A stretch of DNA of 39,545 nucleotides from Roseburia sp. (GTDB taxonomy: Bacteria; Bacillota; Clostridia; Lachnospirales; Lachnospiraceae), in contig JALEKJ010000030.1 in NCBI GenBank assembly GCA_022771695.1, forward strand, positions 1 to 39,545. Direction: 5' to 3'. The notes below the pieces were generated by a model. That model made no database searches, was not told the DNA's origin, and was given only the letters and a program-made list of their open reading frames with translations. Both the position numbers and the translations under genes were made by a program. This document shows, piece after piece, positions 25,383-34,178 of this stretch (its first letter is position 1; every line of letters starts with the position of its first letter).

Positions 25383-25410
25383 ATAGGCTTCCACATATGT
25401 GCAAGCCTAT
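25383..25410 (-). terminator. First hairpin after rpsA
   Basis: ATAGGCTT pairs with AAGCCTAT; the inner CACATATGTG is itself self-complementary, making a long nearly perfect stem with one C-C mismatch. On the minus strand the stem is followed by TTTT. It lies 36 bases after the rpsA stop. Confidence 0.65.
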
Positions 25411-25445
25411 ATATAATTTATTTACAGGACAAAAGTCTCTACTGA

Positions 25446-26570
25446 TTATTCCTCTTCCTGTGCAACGGCCTCGATATCTACATCTGCAACATCTGCATCT
25501 GCTTCCTCTGCCTCTTCCGGAGCCAGTAAAGCCTTGATGGATAAGCTGATTTTCTTCTCATCCTCGTTAAAGTCAACAATCTTTGCTTCTACTTCCTGAC
25601 CAACCTTTAATACATCAGCCGGCTTCTCTACATGCTCTTTAGAAATCTGCGATACATGTAATAAAGCATCTACTCCCGGTGCTAACTCTACAAATGCACC
25701 AAAATCTGTCATTCTAGCAACTTTACCCGTTACAACATTGCCTACCGCAAACTTCTCAGCAGCGCCATTCCATGGATTCTCTGCCGGGAACTTCATGCTG
25801 AGCGCAATCTTAGTCTCATTGATATCCTTGATGAATACCTTCACAGTATCGCCAACGTTGAATACTTTCTTTGGACTCTCTACTCTGCCCCAAGACATTT
25901 CAGAAATATGAAGCAGACCATCTGCTCCGCCTAAGTCGATAAATGCACCAAAGTCTGTTACATTCTTAACAGTTCCTTCTAATACATCCCCAACTTTAAT
26001 CTTAGCAAACAGCTCTTTCTGCTGTTCCATCTTCTTAGCAACTAATAATTGCTTTCTGTCACCGATGATTCTTCTGCGTTTTGGATTGAACTCACTGATT
26101 ACAAACTCAATCTCCTGATCCTTGTATTTGGATAAATCCTTCTCGTAAGAATCAGATACAAGGCTTGCCGGGATGAATACTCTTGTCTCATCCACGATTA
26201 CACATAAACCACCGTCTAATACCTGTGCAACCTTTGCAGTTAATACTTCCTTGTTCTCAAATGCCTCTTCCAATCTCTTGCTTCCCTTCTCAGCGGCAAG
26301 TCGCTTATAGGTCAGCATTACCTGTCCCTCACCGTCATTCACTTTCAGGACTTTTGCTTCCATGGTGTCGCCAACGGATACCATTGTTGTCAAGTCAACG
26401 TTTGACTCATTGGTATATTCATTACGTGTAATGATTCCGTCTGCTTTGTAGCCGATATTCAAAACGATCTCATCAGGTTTCACATCGATAACGGTACCCT
26501 CAACTACCTCTCCATTTCTTATTGTTTTAAATGATTCTTCCAGCATTTGTTCAAAACTCATTTCTGACAT
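25446..26570 (-). CDS. rpsA: 30S ribosomal protein S1 (four S1 domains)
   Basis: A 374-residue protein with four S1 RNA-binding domains at about 14-83, 98-160, 184-253 and 270-340 ([56 protein letters not shown]; each ending in a short strand such as KIALSMK). It then has an acidic tail rich in Glu and Asp. E. coli S1 has six domains, and Gram-positive S1-like proteins commonly have four. ATG 26570 has a GAGGAGG site with a 9-base spacer; the frame extends to 26588 but lacks it. The gene overlaps the end of ispH by 20 bases. In some clostridia, ispH and rpsA are fused into one protein. Confidence 0.95.
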   Translation of the reverse strand: MSEMSFEQMLEESFKTIRNGEVVEGTVIDVKPDEIVLNIGYKADGIITRNEYTNESNVDLTTMVSVGDTMEAKVLKVNDGEGQVMLTYKRLAAEKGSKRLEEAFENKEVLTAKVAQVLDGGLCVIVDETRVFIPASLVSDSYEKDLSKYKDQEIEFVISEFNPKRRRIIGDRKQLLVAKKMEQQKELFAKIKVGDVLEGTVKNVTDFGAFIDLGGADGLLHISEMSWGRVESPKKVFNVGDTVKVFIKDINETKIALSMKFPAENPWNGAAEKFAVGNVVTGKVARMTDFGAFVELAPGVDALLHVSQISKEHVEKPADVLKVGQEVEAKIVDFNEDEKKISLSIKALLAPEEAEEADADVADVDIEAVAQEEE

Positions 26571-27402
26571 TCTTTTGAACCTCCTCAATAATTTTGTTTG
26601 GGGTAGAAGCCCCTGCGGTAATACCTACGTTATCGACGGACTGAAAACCTGCCGGCTCCAAATCCTTTACAGTTTGTATATAGTAAGTATTTTTGCATTC
26701 ATTTTTACATATTTCAAATAACTTCTGCGTGTTAGAGCTATTCTTGCCACCGATTACAATCATCGCATCCACCTGGCTTGCAATCGCTTTCGCCTCTGTC
26801 TGACGTTCTTCCGTCGCATTGCAGATTGTATTTAAAACAATTATATCATAACCTTTTTCATTTATAATTTCAACTAATTCTTGAAATTTATTGTAATTAA
26901 ATGTCGTTTGTGATACAATACAGACCTTTTTTCCAGAATCTGCCACAAATTTTTTTGCATCTTCCTGATTGCCGATGACTACCGTATGCTCCGCAGACGA
27001 CCAACTCTTAATTCCCTTCACCTCCGGATGTGCCTCATTGCCTACAATGACAATCTGACAACCCTCGCTGCTATAGCGCTCCACAAGACGATGTATTTTA
27101 AGCACAAACGGGCATGTCGCATCTACAATAGAAAATCCCATCTGTTCAATCTGCTCGCAAACCCCCTTCTCCACGCCATGTGCGCGGATAACGACCGTCC
27201 CCTTAGGCAGGCTGCGCAATTCCTCTATCTCATTGACCACGACAACTCCTTTTTCTTCCAAATCAGAAACGACTTCTTCATTGTGAATAATCGGACCAAA
27301 GGTATAAATTGCACCACCATTTTTTATCTCTTCATATACCGTATCGACGGCACGTTTTACTCCAAAGCAGAATCCTGCGCTTTTTGCCAGAGTAACCTTC
27401 AT
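26551..27402 (-). CDS. ispH: 4-hydroxy-3-methylbut-2-enyl diphosphate reductase (IspH)
   Basis: A 283-residue 4Fe-4S enzyme that makes IPP and DMAPP in the last step of the MEP isoprenoid pathway. The three cluster cysteines C12 (AGFCFGVKR), C97 (DATCPFV) and C194 (NTICNATEER) are present, as are H40, H75 and the H125/E127 pair of the active site (GNEAHPEV), and the C-terminal GASTPNKII motif. ATG 27402 has AAGGA 9 bases ahead. It lies 18 bases after cmk and overlaps rpsA by 20 bases. Confidence 0.97.
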   Translation of the reverse strand: MKVTLAKSAGFCFGVKRAVDTVYEEIKNGGAIYTFGPIIHNEEVVSDLEEKGVVVVNEIEELRSLPKGTVVIRAHGVEKGVCEQIEQMGFSIVDATCPFVLKIHRLVERYSSEGCQIVIVGNEAHPEVKGIKSWSSAEHTVVIGNQEDAKKFVADSGKKVCIVSQTTFNYNKFQELVEIINEKGYDIIVLNTICNATEERQTEAKAIASQVDAMIVIGGKNSSNTQKLFEICKNECKNTYYIQTVKDLEPAGFQSVDNVGITAGASTPNKIIEEVQKNVRNEF

Positions 27403-27420
27403 ATTGTATAATCCTTTCTA

Positions 27421-28092
27421 TTATGCCTTGACCTTCTGCTCATAAACACGACGAATCTCTGACACAACTTCATCAATGTTCAGATGCGAGCTGTCCACCA
27501 ATACCGCGTCCTCTGCCTGCATAAGCGGCGACGTCTCACGGTGCATATCACGATAATCGCGCTCAATAATATCTTTTTCAATTTCTGCCAAATCGCAGGA
27601 AACGCCTTTTGCCGTAAGCTCATCGTATCTGCGCTGTGCTCTTGTTGCAGAGCTTGCCGTCAGATAAATCTTGACCTGTGCGTTCGGCAGAACGCAGGTA
27701 CCGATATCTCTTCCGTCCATGATAACGTCTGATTTCTCCGCAAGCTGTCTCTGTAACTCTACAAGCTTTTTTCTTACCACCGGATAAACACTGCTCGCCG
27801 ACGCCATATTGCCGACTGCCTCTGTACGAATCACACCGTTGACATTCTCCCCGTTTAAGATAACCTGCTGTTCTCCATTCTCATAGGAAATCGTCACGTC
27901 CACCTGTGGGCACGCTGCGGCGATTGCACCCTCGTCCTCCGCTTTGATGTCATGTAACAAAAAGTAATATGCCATAGCGCGATACATCGCTCCGGTATCG
28001 ACATAAATAAATCCCAACTCCTTTGCCAATCTCTTTGCAATGGTACTTTTTCCGGCACCTGCCGGTCCATCAATCGCTATATTGATACTCAT
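27421..28092 (-). CDS. cmk: Cytidylate kinase
   Basis: A 223-residue NMP kinase (CMP and dCMP to the diphosphates). The P-loop GPAGAGKST is at 9-17, with YVDTGAMYRAMAYYFL as the CMP-binding part, DGRDIGTCVLPNAQVKIYLTAS in the core and RDYRDMHRETSPLMQAEDAVLVDSS near the end, which are the diagnostic segments of bacterial CMK. Length is normal. Its place ahead of ispH and rpsA is conserved in many Firmicutes (cmk-rpsA or cmk-ispH). Confidence 0.97.
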   Translation of the reverse strand: MSINIAIDGPAGAGKSTIAKRLAKELGFIYVDTGAMYRAMAYYFLLHDIKAEDEGAIAAACPQVDVTISYENGEQQVILNGENVNGVIRTEAVGNMASASSVYPVVRKKLVELQRQLAEKSDVIMDGRDIGTCVLPNAQVKIYLTASSATRAQRRYDELTAKGVSCDLAEIEKDIIERDYRDMHRETSPLMQAEDAVLVDSSHLNIDEVVSEIRRVYEQKVKA

Positions 28093-28113
28093 TCTATTAT
28101 TTTCCTTTCCCTA

Positions 28114-29358
28114 TTAAAAAATACTGTTACCTGCCAGATATCCGGTAGACCATGCAATCTGCAAATTATACCCACCTGTCATGGCGTCTAAATCCAACAG
28201 TTCTCCGCAAAAGTATAGATTCTTCACAAGCTTAGATTCCATCGTAGACGGATTGACCTCTTTTACCTTGACACCTCCGCGTGTGATAATCGCTTCGTTA
28301 AAATCCCGCAGACCGTTCAGCGTCACCGGAAATGCCTTGATTAACCGGATGAACCCCTGTCGCTCCTCCCTTGTAATCTCGTTTACCTTTTTCTCAGGAT
28401 CAATTCCGCCAAGTTCTAACATCACAGGAATCATTTTTGTCGGGAAAAGGTGTCCGATGGAATTTTTAAACTGCTTATTCTTTGCCTCCTCAAACTCGCG
28501 AAGCAATCTCTGATCAAGCTGTTCCTCCGTCAGCGCAGGCTTTAAATCAATTTCCATTGGAAGCTGCTTTTTTGTCAGCGCAGGTTTTATCGCCGCACTC
28601 GCGCTTAAGATGAGCGGTCCGCTCACGCCAAAATGCGTAAAAAGCATCTCTCCAAATTCGTCGTACAAAAGCTTCTTACCATCACGAATACGCACACGGA
28701 CATTCTTAAGTGAAAGTCCTTGCATCTCCTTCACATACGACTCGACTGCATAAAAAGGCACCAAAGACGGATGAATCTCCGTAACGGAATGTCCAACTTC
28801 ACGTGCGAAGCGGTAACCGTCTCCAGTGGAACCTGTCGTCTGATAGGAAAAGCCCCCCGTTGCCAAAATCACACCGTCTGCCGGAAGCTCCTTGCCATCC
28901 GATAAACGCACACCGACAACCTTCTGTTCCATCTCCCCGCTGTTTTCGGTAAGCAAAGTCTCTACTCTCGTGTAAAGTCTTATCTCCACGTTCTTTGCCT
29001 TCAAAACCCTCTGCAAGGTAGCAATCACATCCGAGGAATGATCCGAAACCGGGAATACGCGGTTACCACGCTCAATCTTTGTCGGAAGTCCATTCTCCTC
29101 AAAAAAATCAATCACTTTTTGATTATCATAGGTATAAAACGCACTGTATAAAAACTTGGAATTCGTCATAACATTGTCAAACAACGCATCCATATCACCT
29201 GCATTGGTGATATTACAGCGCCCTTTTCCCGTTATGTAGAGCTTCTTTCCAAGCTTCTCATTCTTCTCAAGCAAAGTGACCTCATGCCCGTTCTCTGCAG
29301 CCGCAATCGCTGCAAACATCCGGGCAGGTCCTCCGCCAACCACAATTACTTTACTCAT
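28114..29358 (-). CDS. HI0933-like FAD/NAD(P)-dependent oxidoreductase
   Basis: A 414-residue flavoprotein of the HI0933/YhiN family (BaiN-like, aminoacetone oxidase family): N-terminal dinucleotide-binding fold, EKNEKLGKKLYITGKGRCNITNAGD (a diagnostic segment), DGVILATGGFSYQTTGSTGDGYRFA, HFGVSGPLILSASAAI, and the C-terminal FCGELLDLDAMTGGYNLQIAWSTGYLAG FAD-binding segment. The GxGxxG motif near the N-terminus reads GGGPARM at 8-14, so its last Gly is replaced by Arg13 (a CGG codon where GGG would be usual). Its physiological substrate is not known. It overlaps the RpiR gene end by 8 bases and precedes cmk by 21. Confidence 0.9.
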   Translation of the reverse strand: MSKVIVVGGGPARMFAAIAAAENGHEVTLLEKNEKLGKKLYITGKGRCNITNAGDMDALFDNVMTNSKFLYSAFYTYDNQKVIDFFEENGLPTKIERGNRVFPVSDHSSDVIATLQRVLKAKNVEIRLYTRVETLLTENSGEMEQKVVGVRLSDGKELPADGVILATGGFSYQTTGSTGDGYRFAREVGHSVTEIHPSLVPFYAVESYVKEMQGLSLKNVRVRIRDGKKLLYDEFGEMLFTHFGVSGPLILSASAAIKPALTKKQLPMEIDLKPALTEEQLDQRLLREFEEAKNKQFKNSIGHLFPTKMIPVMLELGGIDPEKKVNEITREERQGFIRLIKAFPVTLNGLRDFNEAIITRGGVKVKEVNPSTMESKLVKNLYFCGELLDLDAMTGGYNLQIAWSTGYLAGNSIF

Positions 29359-30283
29359 TAAAATCGTTATCTCCTATTTTGGCATAACGCATCTTGATAG
29401 AATCATCAATATAATTGATTTCATCATTCTCATACACCTGATACTCGTCCCAAATATCTTCAAGCATCTCAAGTGTCTGTGCAACCTCGCCCTGCTTCTT
29501 CATGCAGAGCGCTACAATTAACGCATTGATGACGGAAAGCGGTGCCACAAGCGAATCTACAATCGATGCCATATCACTGTCTGCAATCAGGTTGCAGGAA
29601 GAATATAGATTCATCGGTGAATGTACGCTGTCAGTCAGTGTGATAACCTTCGCGCTGCGATTGTTCGCAAACTCCATCGCCTTTAATGTGCGCATGGAAT
29701 AGCGTGGAAAGCTGATACCAATAATGACATCCTCCTTGCCGATGCGCACCATCTGCTCAAAAATTTCACTGGAGTTACTTGTCTGAATCAAATGTACATT
29801 TTCAAACATGAGTGTAAAGTAAAACGCCATAAAGCTTGCCAACGGCGCACAGCTACGAATTCCGATAATATAGATGTGTTTTGCATGTAAGATGGTATCC
29901 ACCGCAAGTTCAAACGCATTCTGATCTATCTTATCTAGGGTCGAATGAATCTTATCCGCGTCAGATTTGAGCACAGACTCTAAGATTTTGGACTGGCTGA
30001 TTCGACCATAGGTGACTTCCATTCTCTGGATAGAATTAAGCTTATTGCGCACAAGTTCCTCTAACGCATTCTGAAATTCCGGATAACCCTTATAGCCCAA
30101 ATGTGTTGCAAAGCGTACAACGGTAGACTCACTGACGCCAACTACTTCTCCAAGCTTCGCCGCTGTCAAAAATACTGCTTTGTCATAATTGTCAGTAATA
30201 TATGCTGCTAACAATTTCTGTCCTTTGCTCAATTTGCCATACGCATCATTGATGCGATTACTCAGGTCATTTGTATTGCTCAT
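29351..30283 (-). CDS. MurR/RpiR-family transcriptional regulator
   Basis: A 310-residue protein: N-terminal helix-turn-helix domain (about 1-77; KGQKLLAAYITDNYDKAVFLTAAKLGEVVGVSESTVVRFATHLGYKGYPEFQ) and a C-terminal SIS sugar-phosphate-binding domain (about 125-255; HIYIIGIRSCAPLASFMAFYF, ISFPRYSMRTLKAMEFANNRSAKVITLTDS). RpiR proteins usually respond to sugar phosphates and control nearby catabolic genes. ATG 30283 is preferred (GAGG 6 bases upstream) over in-frame starts up to 30325. Its target may be the GH79-like gene, but that gene lies upstream and separated by a SOD-like gene, so this is only suggested. The promoter is at 30370-30397. Confidence 0.93.
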   Translation of the reverse strand: MSNTNDLSNRINDAYGKLSKGQKLLAAYITDNYDKAVFLTAAKLGEVVGVSESTVVRFATHLGYKGYPEFQNALEELVRNKLNSIQRMEVTYGRISQSKILESVLKSDADKIHSTLDKIDQNAFELAVDTILHAKHIYIIGIRSCAPLASFMAFYFTLMFENVHLIQTSNSSEIFEQMVRIGKEDVIIGISFPRYSMRTLKAMEFANNRSAKVITLTDSVHSPMNLYSSCNLIADSDMASIVDSLVAPLSVINALIVALCMKKQGEVAQTLEMLEDIWDEYQVYENDEINYIDDSIKMRYAKIGDNDFNE

Positions 30284-30369
30284 AATCATCCTCATTTCCG
30301 CACGGTCTTGTGCATGATACAACATGCGTTTCCACGTACTGCCTTGATGATAAAATCACCAACATTTAG

Positions 30370-30397
30370 ATTATATCAAATACCGGATATTTTGCAA
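30370..30397 (-). promoter_or_regulatory. Promoter of the rpiR-cmk-rpsA run
   Basis: On the minus strand TTGCAA (30397-30392) and a perfect TATAAT (30375-30370) are 16 bases apart; the -10 box carries the TGA extension. Confidence 0.65.
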
Positions 30398-30483
30398 GAA
30401 ATTACATACGCATTCAAGCGAAATACATTCGCAGGAAAACACATCTTTCCATATTGTGCATAGAATAAACAAAAAGAGTTTTT

Positions 30484-30966
30484 ATGAGAGATATCACACC
30501 TGGACTTAGTTTTATCCGAACCATGTTAAACCGCCAGCCGGATGCAATGGCATGGGTAACCGGCAACCGCGCCAATCCGGGGCTTTCCGGTCTGGTCAAA
30601 TTCTACAACACTGATTATGAAGGGATGTTAATTGAAGCCGAATTTTTTGGGCTTCCCAACGTGAATGTTCCCGGAAGCACGAATTTCTATGCCATGCATA
30701 TCCATGAAAATGGTGACTGTTCTGCCAATTTTACACGAACCGGCGAACATTACTCTTTTCAACCGGCTATGCATCCACAGCATTCCGGTGATTTGATTCC
30801 GCTTCTTGGCAATCAGGGCTACGCTTGGACCGCTTTCTACGATAAGCGGCTTGTCTCGCCGGAAATCATTGGTCGCTCTGTTATCATCCACAGTATGCCG
30901 GATGACTTCCATACACAGCCTTCCGGCAATTCCGGCGAAAAAATTGGGTGTGGCATTATTCGATAG
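30484..30966 (+). CDS. Cu/Zn superoxide dismutase-like protein, no signal peptide
   Basis: A 160-residue protein resembling Cu/Zn SOD (SodC): H72-I-H74-E, H89 in GEHYS, H97, H100 and D103 in HPQHSGDL, H136 in GRSVIIHSMPDD, and the C-terminal GNSGEKIGCGIIR. By alignment with bovine SOD, the positions for all copper and zinc ligands are filled, and C79 and C156 match the structural disulfide pair. The active-site Arg is Lys153. The N-terminus has no hydrophobic signal sequence, so the protein appears cytosolic, where a disulfide would be less favoured. Dismutase activity is therefore not assured. A ribosome site (AGAG) is weak. It converges with the GH79-like gene. Confidence 0.8.
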   Translation: MRDITPGLSFIRTMLNRQPDAMAWVTGNRANPGLSGLVKFYNTDYEGMLIEAEFFGLPNVNVPGSTNFYAMHIHENGDCSANFTRTGEHYSFQPAMHPQHSGDLIPLLGNQGYAWTAFYDKRLVSPEIIGRSVIIHSMPDDFHTQPSGNSGEKIGCGIIR

Positions 30967-30998
30967 CTATTCGCGCTTACACGGACTTATAACGCAAG

Positions 30999-31028
30999 CA
31001 GAGACAGGAACCTGTCTTCCTGTCTCTG
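30999..31028. terminator. Hairpin between the SOD-like and GH79-like genes
   Basis: A perfect 12-bp stem CAGAGACAGGAA / TTCCTGTCTCTG with a 6-base loop. T-runs are weak on both sides. It lies between two converging genes and could serve both. Confidence 0.55.
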
Positions 31029-31044
31029 ACTTTCAATTATTAAG

Positions 31045-32571
31045 TTATATTACAAAGAATGTACAGGTTGCTGGAGCAAGCTCAACAGTTCCTGATTTCT
31101 GAGTAACAGGAGCCAGTTCCGGCAGAGAATTGTTCTCTCCTAAAACAAGTGGCTTATCATTCAATGTCATTACGGTTGCGCGTACATTGCCTTTCTCCCC
31201 CGCAAGCGTATAGCGCTCGGCATCCTTTGGAAGTTCCACAGTTGTCGTCTCTATCAAAGAATTGTTGATTACTAAGTATACAACACCTTCTTTTCCGTCC
31301 TTGCGGGAATGTGCAAATACATGTGCACCCTCGCGGATTGGCTCTGCTGTATCATAAACAGTAGTTCCCATCAAACGATTCCACAGCAACACTGCGAAAT
31401 AATTTGGGCGCGGGTCGAATACCTGACGTGCCAAAAAACCATAATCAGAAGAAGCCAATGTATTATGGAAAATGACACCATTGGTGATTGTCGCAAATCC
31501 ACCAAGTTCATTTAAGGTACGGAACACATCCAGATATGTGGACGCCCAAGTATCTCCGCCACCTCCTGCATCACCGGATTCTGTCACCCACATTTCTCCG
31601 CCCGGACAGTACTTGTCACGAGTTGGAACATACACGCGTGCGCAGTTCAATGCAACATCCAGATAACTTTCCGTATTTGCTTCCTCAGCCTGCCAATGTC
31701 CCTGTGGCATAACAGATGCCAAGCGCTCGGAAACACCATTATAATAATGATAGCTGAACACATCAAGCGGCTCTGTCGTTCCCTCTAACAAATCTGCCGT
31801 ACTACAGTTTTCTCCGACAAGCTGCTCGACACCTCCGCTCTTTCCTTCTCCGTCCATTCCAAGTGTAAGACCTTCTCCAACACTGCTCGGTCCGACGCAG
31901 ATACAATCCGGATAGTTTGCACGCAGCCACTTGAAGAATAAATCCTGATCGCGACGATAATCAGCAGCCGTATAACCCTTTGGGAAACCGGTCTCCTCTA
32001 ACATGTTTGGTTCATTTGCAAACTCTGCCGCGCTAATCGGAACGCCGTATTCCTTGCTCAAGCCAAAAATCTTCTCTGCTTCGCTTGGATTCCATGGTTC
32101 TTCCGCAGAGTGAAGTCCCGGGCAGTTTGCCATAGAAATCATGAGTTTTGCACCGATTTCCTTTACGAAATCAAGAACCCCTATCCACTGTTCTTTGGTC
32201 AGTACGTTCAAATATCCCTCCGGAACATTACCGTTTGTTGTTCCGTCAAAATCATAATAAGTCTTCGTCGCCCATGTACCGGAAACACGTACCCAAGCCG
32301 GTCCTAGGTTTTTTGCAAGCTTACGCAATTTTTCATTATACAAATCAATCGGCGGATATACCTGCATCAAGTCCTTGTACATGGAAGCAATCCCATCCGC
32401 ACTAGGCTCTACGTAGAATTCCTCTGTTCCGGCAACCTGCCCCGGCGTATATGCTTTCCAAAAAGTGCCTCCCGTAACCTCAGCAAACTCTACGTTATAA
32501 GACATCAATCTTGGATTAACTTCCCGCAGTGCCTTTAATGTGTCCGGATGCAATTTAACAAACTGTGCCAT
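31045..32571 (-). CDS. Glycoside hydrolase, GH79 (heparanase/beta-glucuronidase)-like
   Basis: A 508-residue (beta/alpha)8-type glycosidase without a signal peptide. The likely catalytic acid/base E187 lies in EFANEPNM, and the likely nucleophile E331 in WVTESGDAGGGGD; a following segment NGVIFHNTLASSDYGFLARQVFDPRPNYFAVLLWNRLMG parallels the GMEVVMRQ...[20 protein letters not shown] part of human heparanase. A C-terminal beta domain begins at about 425. The family includes beta-glucuronidases and heparanases that retain stereochemistry. An internal protein would act on imported oligosaccharides, perhaps glucuronides. ATG 32571 has AGGAGG 9 bases upstream. Its promoter is not clear; a TTGTACAA palindrome lies around 32637. 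Confidence 0.78.
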   Translation of the reverse strand: MAQFVKLHPDTLKALREVNPRLMSYNVEFAEVTGGTFWKAYTPGQVAGTEEFYVEPSADGIASMYKDLMQVYPPIDLYNEKLRKLAKNLGPAWVRVSGTWATKTYYDFDGTTNGNVPEGYLNVLTKEQWIGVLDFVKEIGAKLMISMANCPGLHSAEEPWNPSEAEKIFGLSKEYGVPISAAEFANEPNMLEETGFPKGYTAADYRRDQDLFFKWLRANYPDCICVGPSSVGEGLTLGMDGEGKSGGVEQLVGENCSTADLLEGTTEPLDVFSYHYYNGVSERLASVMPQGHWQAEEANTESYLDVALNCARVYVPTRDKYCPGGEMWVTESGDAGGGGDTWASTYLDVFRTLNELGGFATITNGVIFHNTLASSDYGFLARQVFDPRPNYFAVLLWNRLMGTTVYDTAEPIREGAHVFAHSRKDGKEGVVYLVINNSLIETTTVELPKDAERYTLAGEKGNVRATVMTLNDKPLVLGENNSLPELAPVTQKSGTVELAPATCTFFVI

Positions 32572-32702
32572 ATTCCTTTTCCTCCTATACATATCTTTGT
32601 ACTCGTTAATGCGTTATCATTATTCTACCCCAAAGCTTGTACAATGTATATGTTCCAAACAGTACAAAATAAAAACTGTGCAAAAACATGAGAAAATTTT
32701 AT

Positions 32703-32734
32703 AAAAAAATGAGGATGCATTTGCATCCTCATTT
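32703..32734 (-). terminator. Rho-independent terminator of the carboxyltransferase operon
   Basis: A 13-bp stem AAATGAGGATGCA / TGCATCCTCATTT is followed on the minus strand by a T-run (complement of A 32703-32709). It lies 14 bases after the last gene. Confidence 0.85.
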
Positions 32735-32747
32735 CATATAATTAATA

Positions 32748-34166
32748 TTATACCGGATAAGCTCCGTTCTTAGTATCTGCAATAGTCGCATCTACTTTTT
32801 TCTGCTGTGCCTCACGATATTTGAAGAACTCCGTTGCAACCTGTGGGAACAATGCATAGGACAATACATCCTCATCCTGCTGTTTCCACTGCTTCATCTC
32901 AGCTTCAATCTTGTCAAGCTCCGGCTCAAGCAAATCAGCCGGACGGCAGGTGATTGCATTTTTCTTCTCCTCGCCTAATACCTTATCAACAACTTCCGGA
33001 TTAAACGGTTTTACAGTCTGACCATACTTACCAAGTAATACATCTTTGGTCTCTTTTGTAGCAACTTTGTATCGTTCGCCCATCAGCACATTAAACACAG
33101 CCTGTGTACCGACAATCTGTGAAGAAGGCGTAACAAGTGGCGGCTCACCAAGGTCCTTACGCACACGTGGTACCTCTGCAAGCACTTCCTCGTACTTGTC
33201 TTCCTTGCCCTGCTCCTTCAACTGAGAAATCAGGTTAGAAAGCATACCGCCCGGTACCTGATATAACAGAGTCTTGATATTAACCCCTAATACCTTCGGG
33301 TTCATCAATCCGCTCTCCAATGCTTCCTCACGCATCGGACGGAAATAATCGGCAATCTCAGCCAGCTTATTCTGGTCTAATCCTGTATCAAATTCCGTAC
33401 CCTTAAACGCCTCTACCATAACCTCAGTTGCAGGCTGTGAAGTTCCAAGTGCAAATGGAGACATTGCAGTATCAATGATATCGCATCCCGCCTCTACTGC
33501 TTTCATATATGTCATGGAAGCAACACCGGAAGTATAGTGTGTATGAAGCTCGATTGGAAGCTTCGTAGACTCTTTTAATGCGCGAACCAGCTCATCTGCT
33601 TTCTGCGGAACAAGAAGTCCTGCCATATCCTTGATACAGATAGAATCTGCACCCATATCCTCAATCTTCTTTGCCATCTCAGTCCAATATTCTAAGGTGT
33701 AAGCATCACCTAAGGTATAAGACAATGCAACCTGTGCGTGTCCTTTTTCTTTGTTACAAGCGGTAACCGCTGTCTGCAGATTACGAAGATCATTCAGGCA
33801 GTCAAAAATACGAATGATATCGATACCGTTTGCAATAGACTTCTGCACAAAGTACTCTACTACGTCATCCGCATATGGACGATATCCCAAAATATTCTGT
33901 CCGCGGAATAACATCTGTAACTTGGTATTTTTAAATCCGTCTCTTAACTTGCGAAGACGATCCCACGGATCCTCCTTTAAGAAACGAAGAGATGCATCAA
34001 ATGTAGCACCACCCCAGCACTCAACAGCGTAATAACCCACCTGATCCATCTTATCAATGATTGGCAGCATCTGCTCTGTTGTCATTCTGGTTGCAATCAA
34101 AGACTGATGCGCATCACGCAAAACAGTCTCTGTTATTTTTAAAGGTTTTTTAACAACTTCTGACAT
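32748..34166 (-). CDS. oadA: Oxaloacetate decarboxylase alpha-type carboxyltransferase (5S-like), no biotin domain
   Basis: A 472-residue TIM-barrel carboxyltransferase that moves CO2 between an alpha-keto acid (oxaloacetate/pyruvate) and biotin. Active-site features: D18 in TVLRDAHQSL, K179 in CIKDMAG (the carboxylated-Lys type position), and metal-binding H208 and H210 in ELHTHYTSG. The conserved PGGMLSNL motif is also present. It ends without a biotinyl domain, whose role is taken by the separate carrier protein at 35347-35715. It most resembles the 5S subunit of transcarboxylase and OadA. It is the last gene of the operon, 12 bases after oadB. Confidence 0.93.
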   Translation of the reverse strand: MSEVVKKPLKITETVLRDAHQSLIATRMTTEQMLPIIDKMDQVGYYAVECWGGATFDASLRFLKEDPWDRLRKLRDGFKNTKLQMLFRGQNILGYRPYADDVVEYFVQKSIANGIDIIRIFDCLNDLRNLQTAVTACNKEKGHAQVALSYTLGDAYTLEYWTEMAKKIEDMGADSICIKDMAGLLVPQKADELVRALKESTKLPIELHTHYTSGVASMTYMKAVEAGCDIIDTAMSPFALGTSQPATEVMVEAFKGTEFDTGLDQNKLAEIADYFRPMREEALESGLMNPKVLGVNIKTLLYQVPGGMLSNLISQLKEQGKEDKYEEVLAEVPRVRKDLGEPPLVTPSSQIVGTQAVFNVLMGERYKVATKETKDVLLGKYGQTVKPFNPEVVDKVLGEEKKNAITCRPADLLEPELDKIEAEMKQWKQQDEDVLSYALFPQVATEFFKYREAQQKKVDATIADTKNGAYPV

Positions 34167-34178
34167 TATTCTATCCTC

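Noticed and set aside
30806-31102. Plus-strand ORF over the SOD-like gene end and the hairpin
   Set aside because: It is a shadow of the SOD-like gene and the converging GH79-like gene in another frame, with no ribosome site.
32593-32701. Promoter of the GH79-like gene
   Set aside because: Several AT-rich hexamers exist but none with good spacing; I could not choose one.
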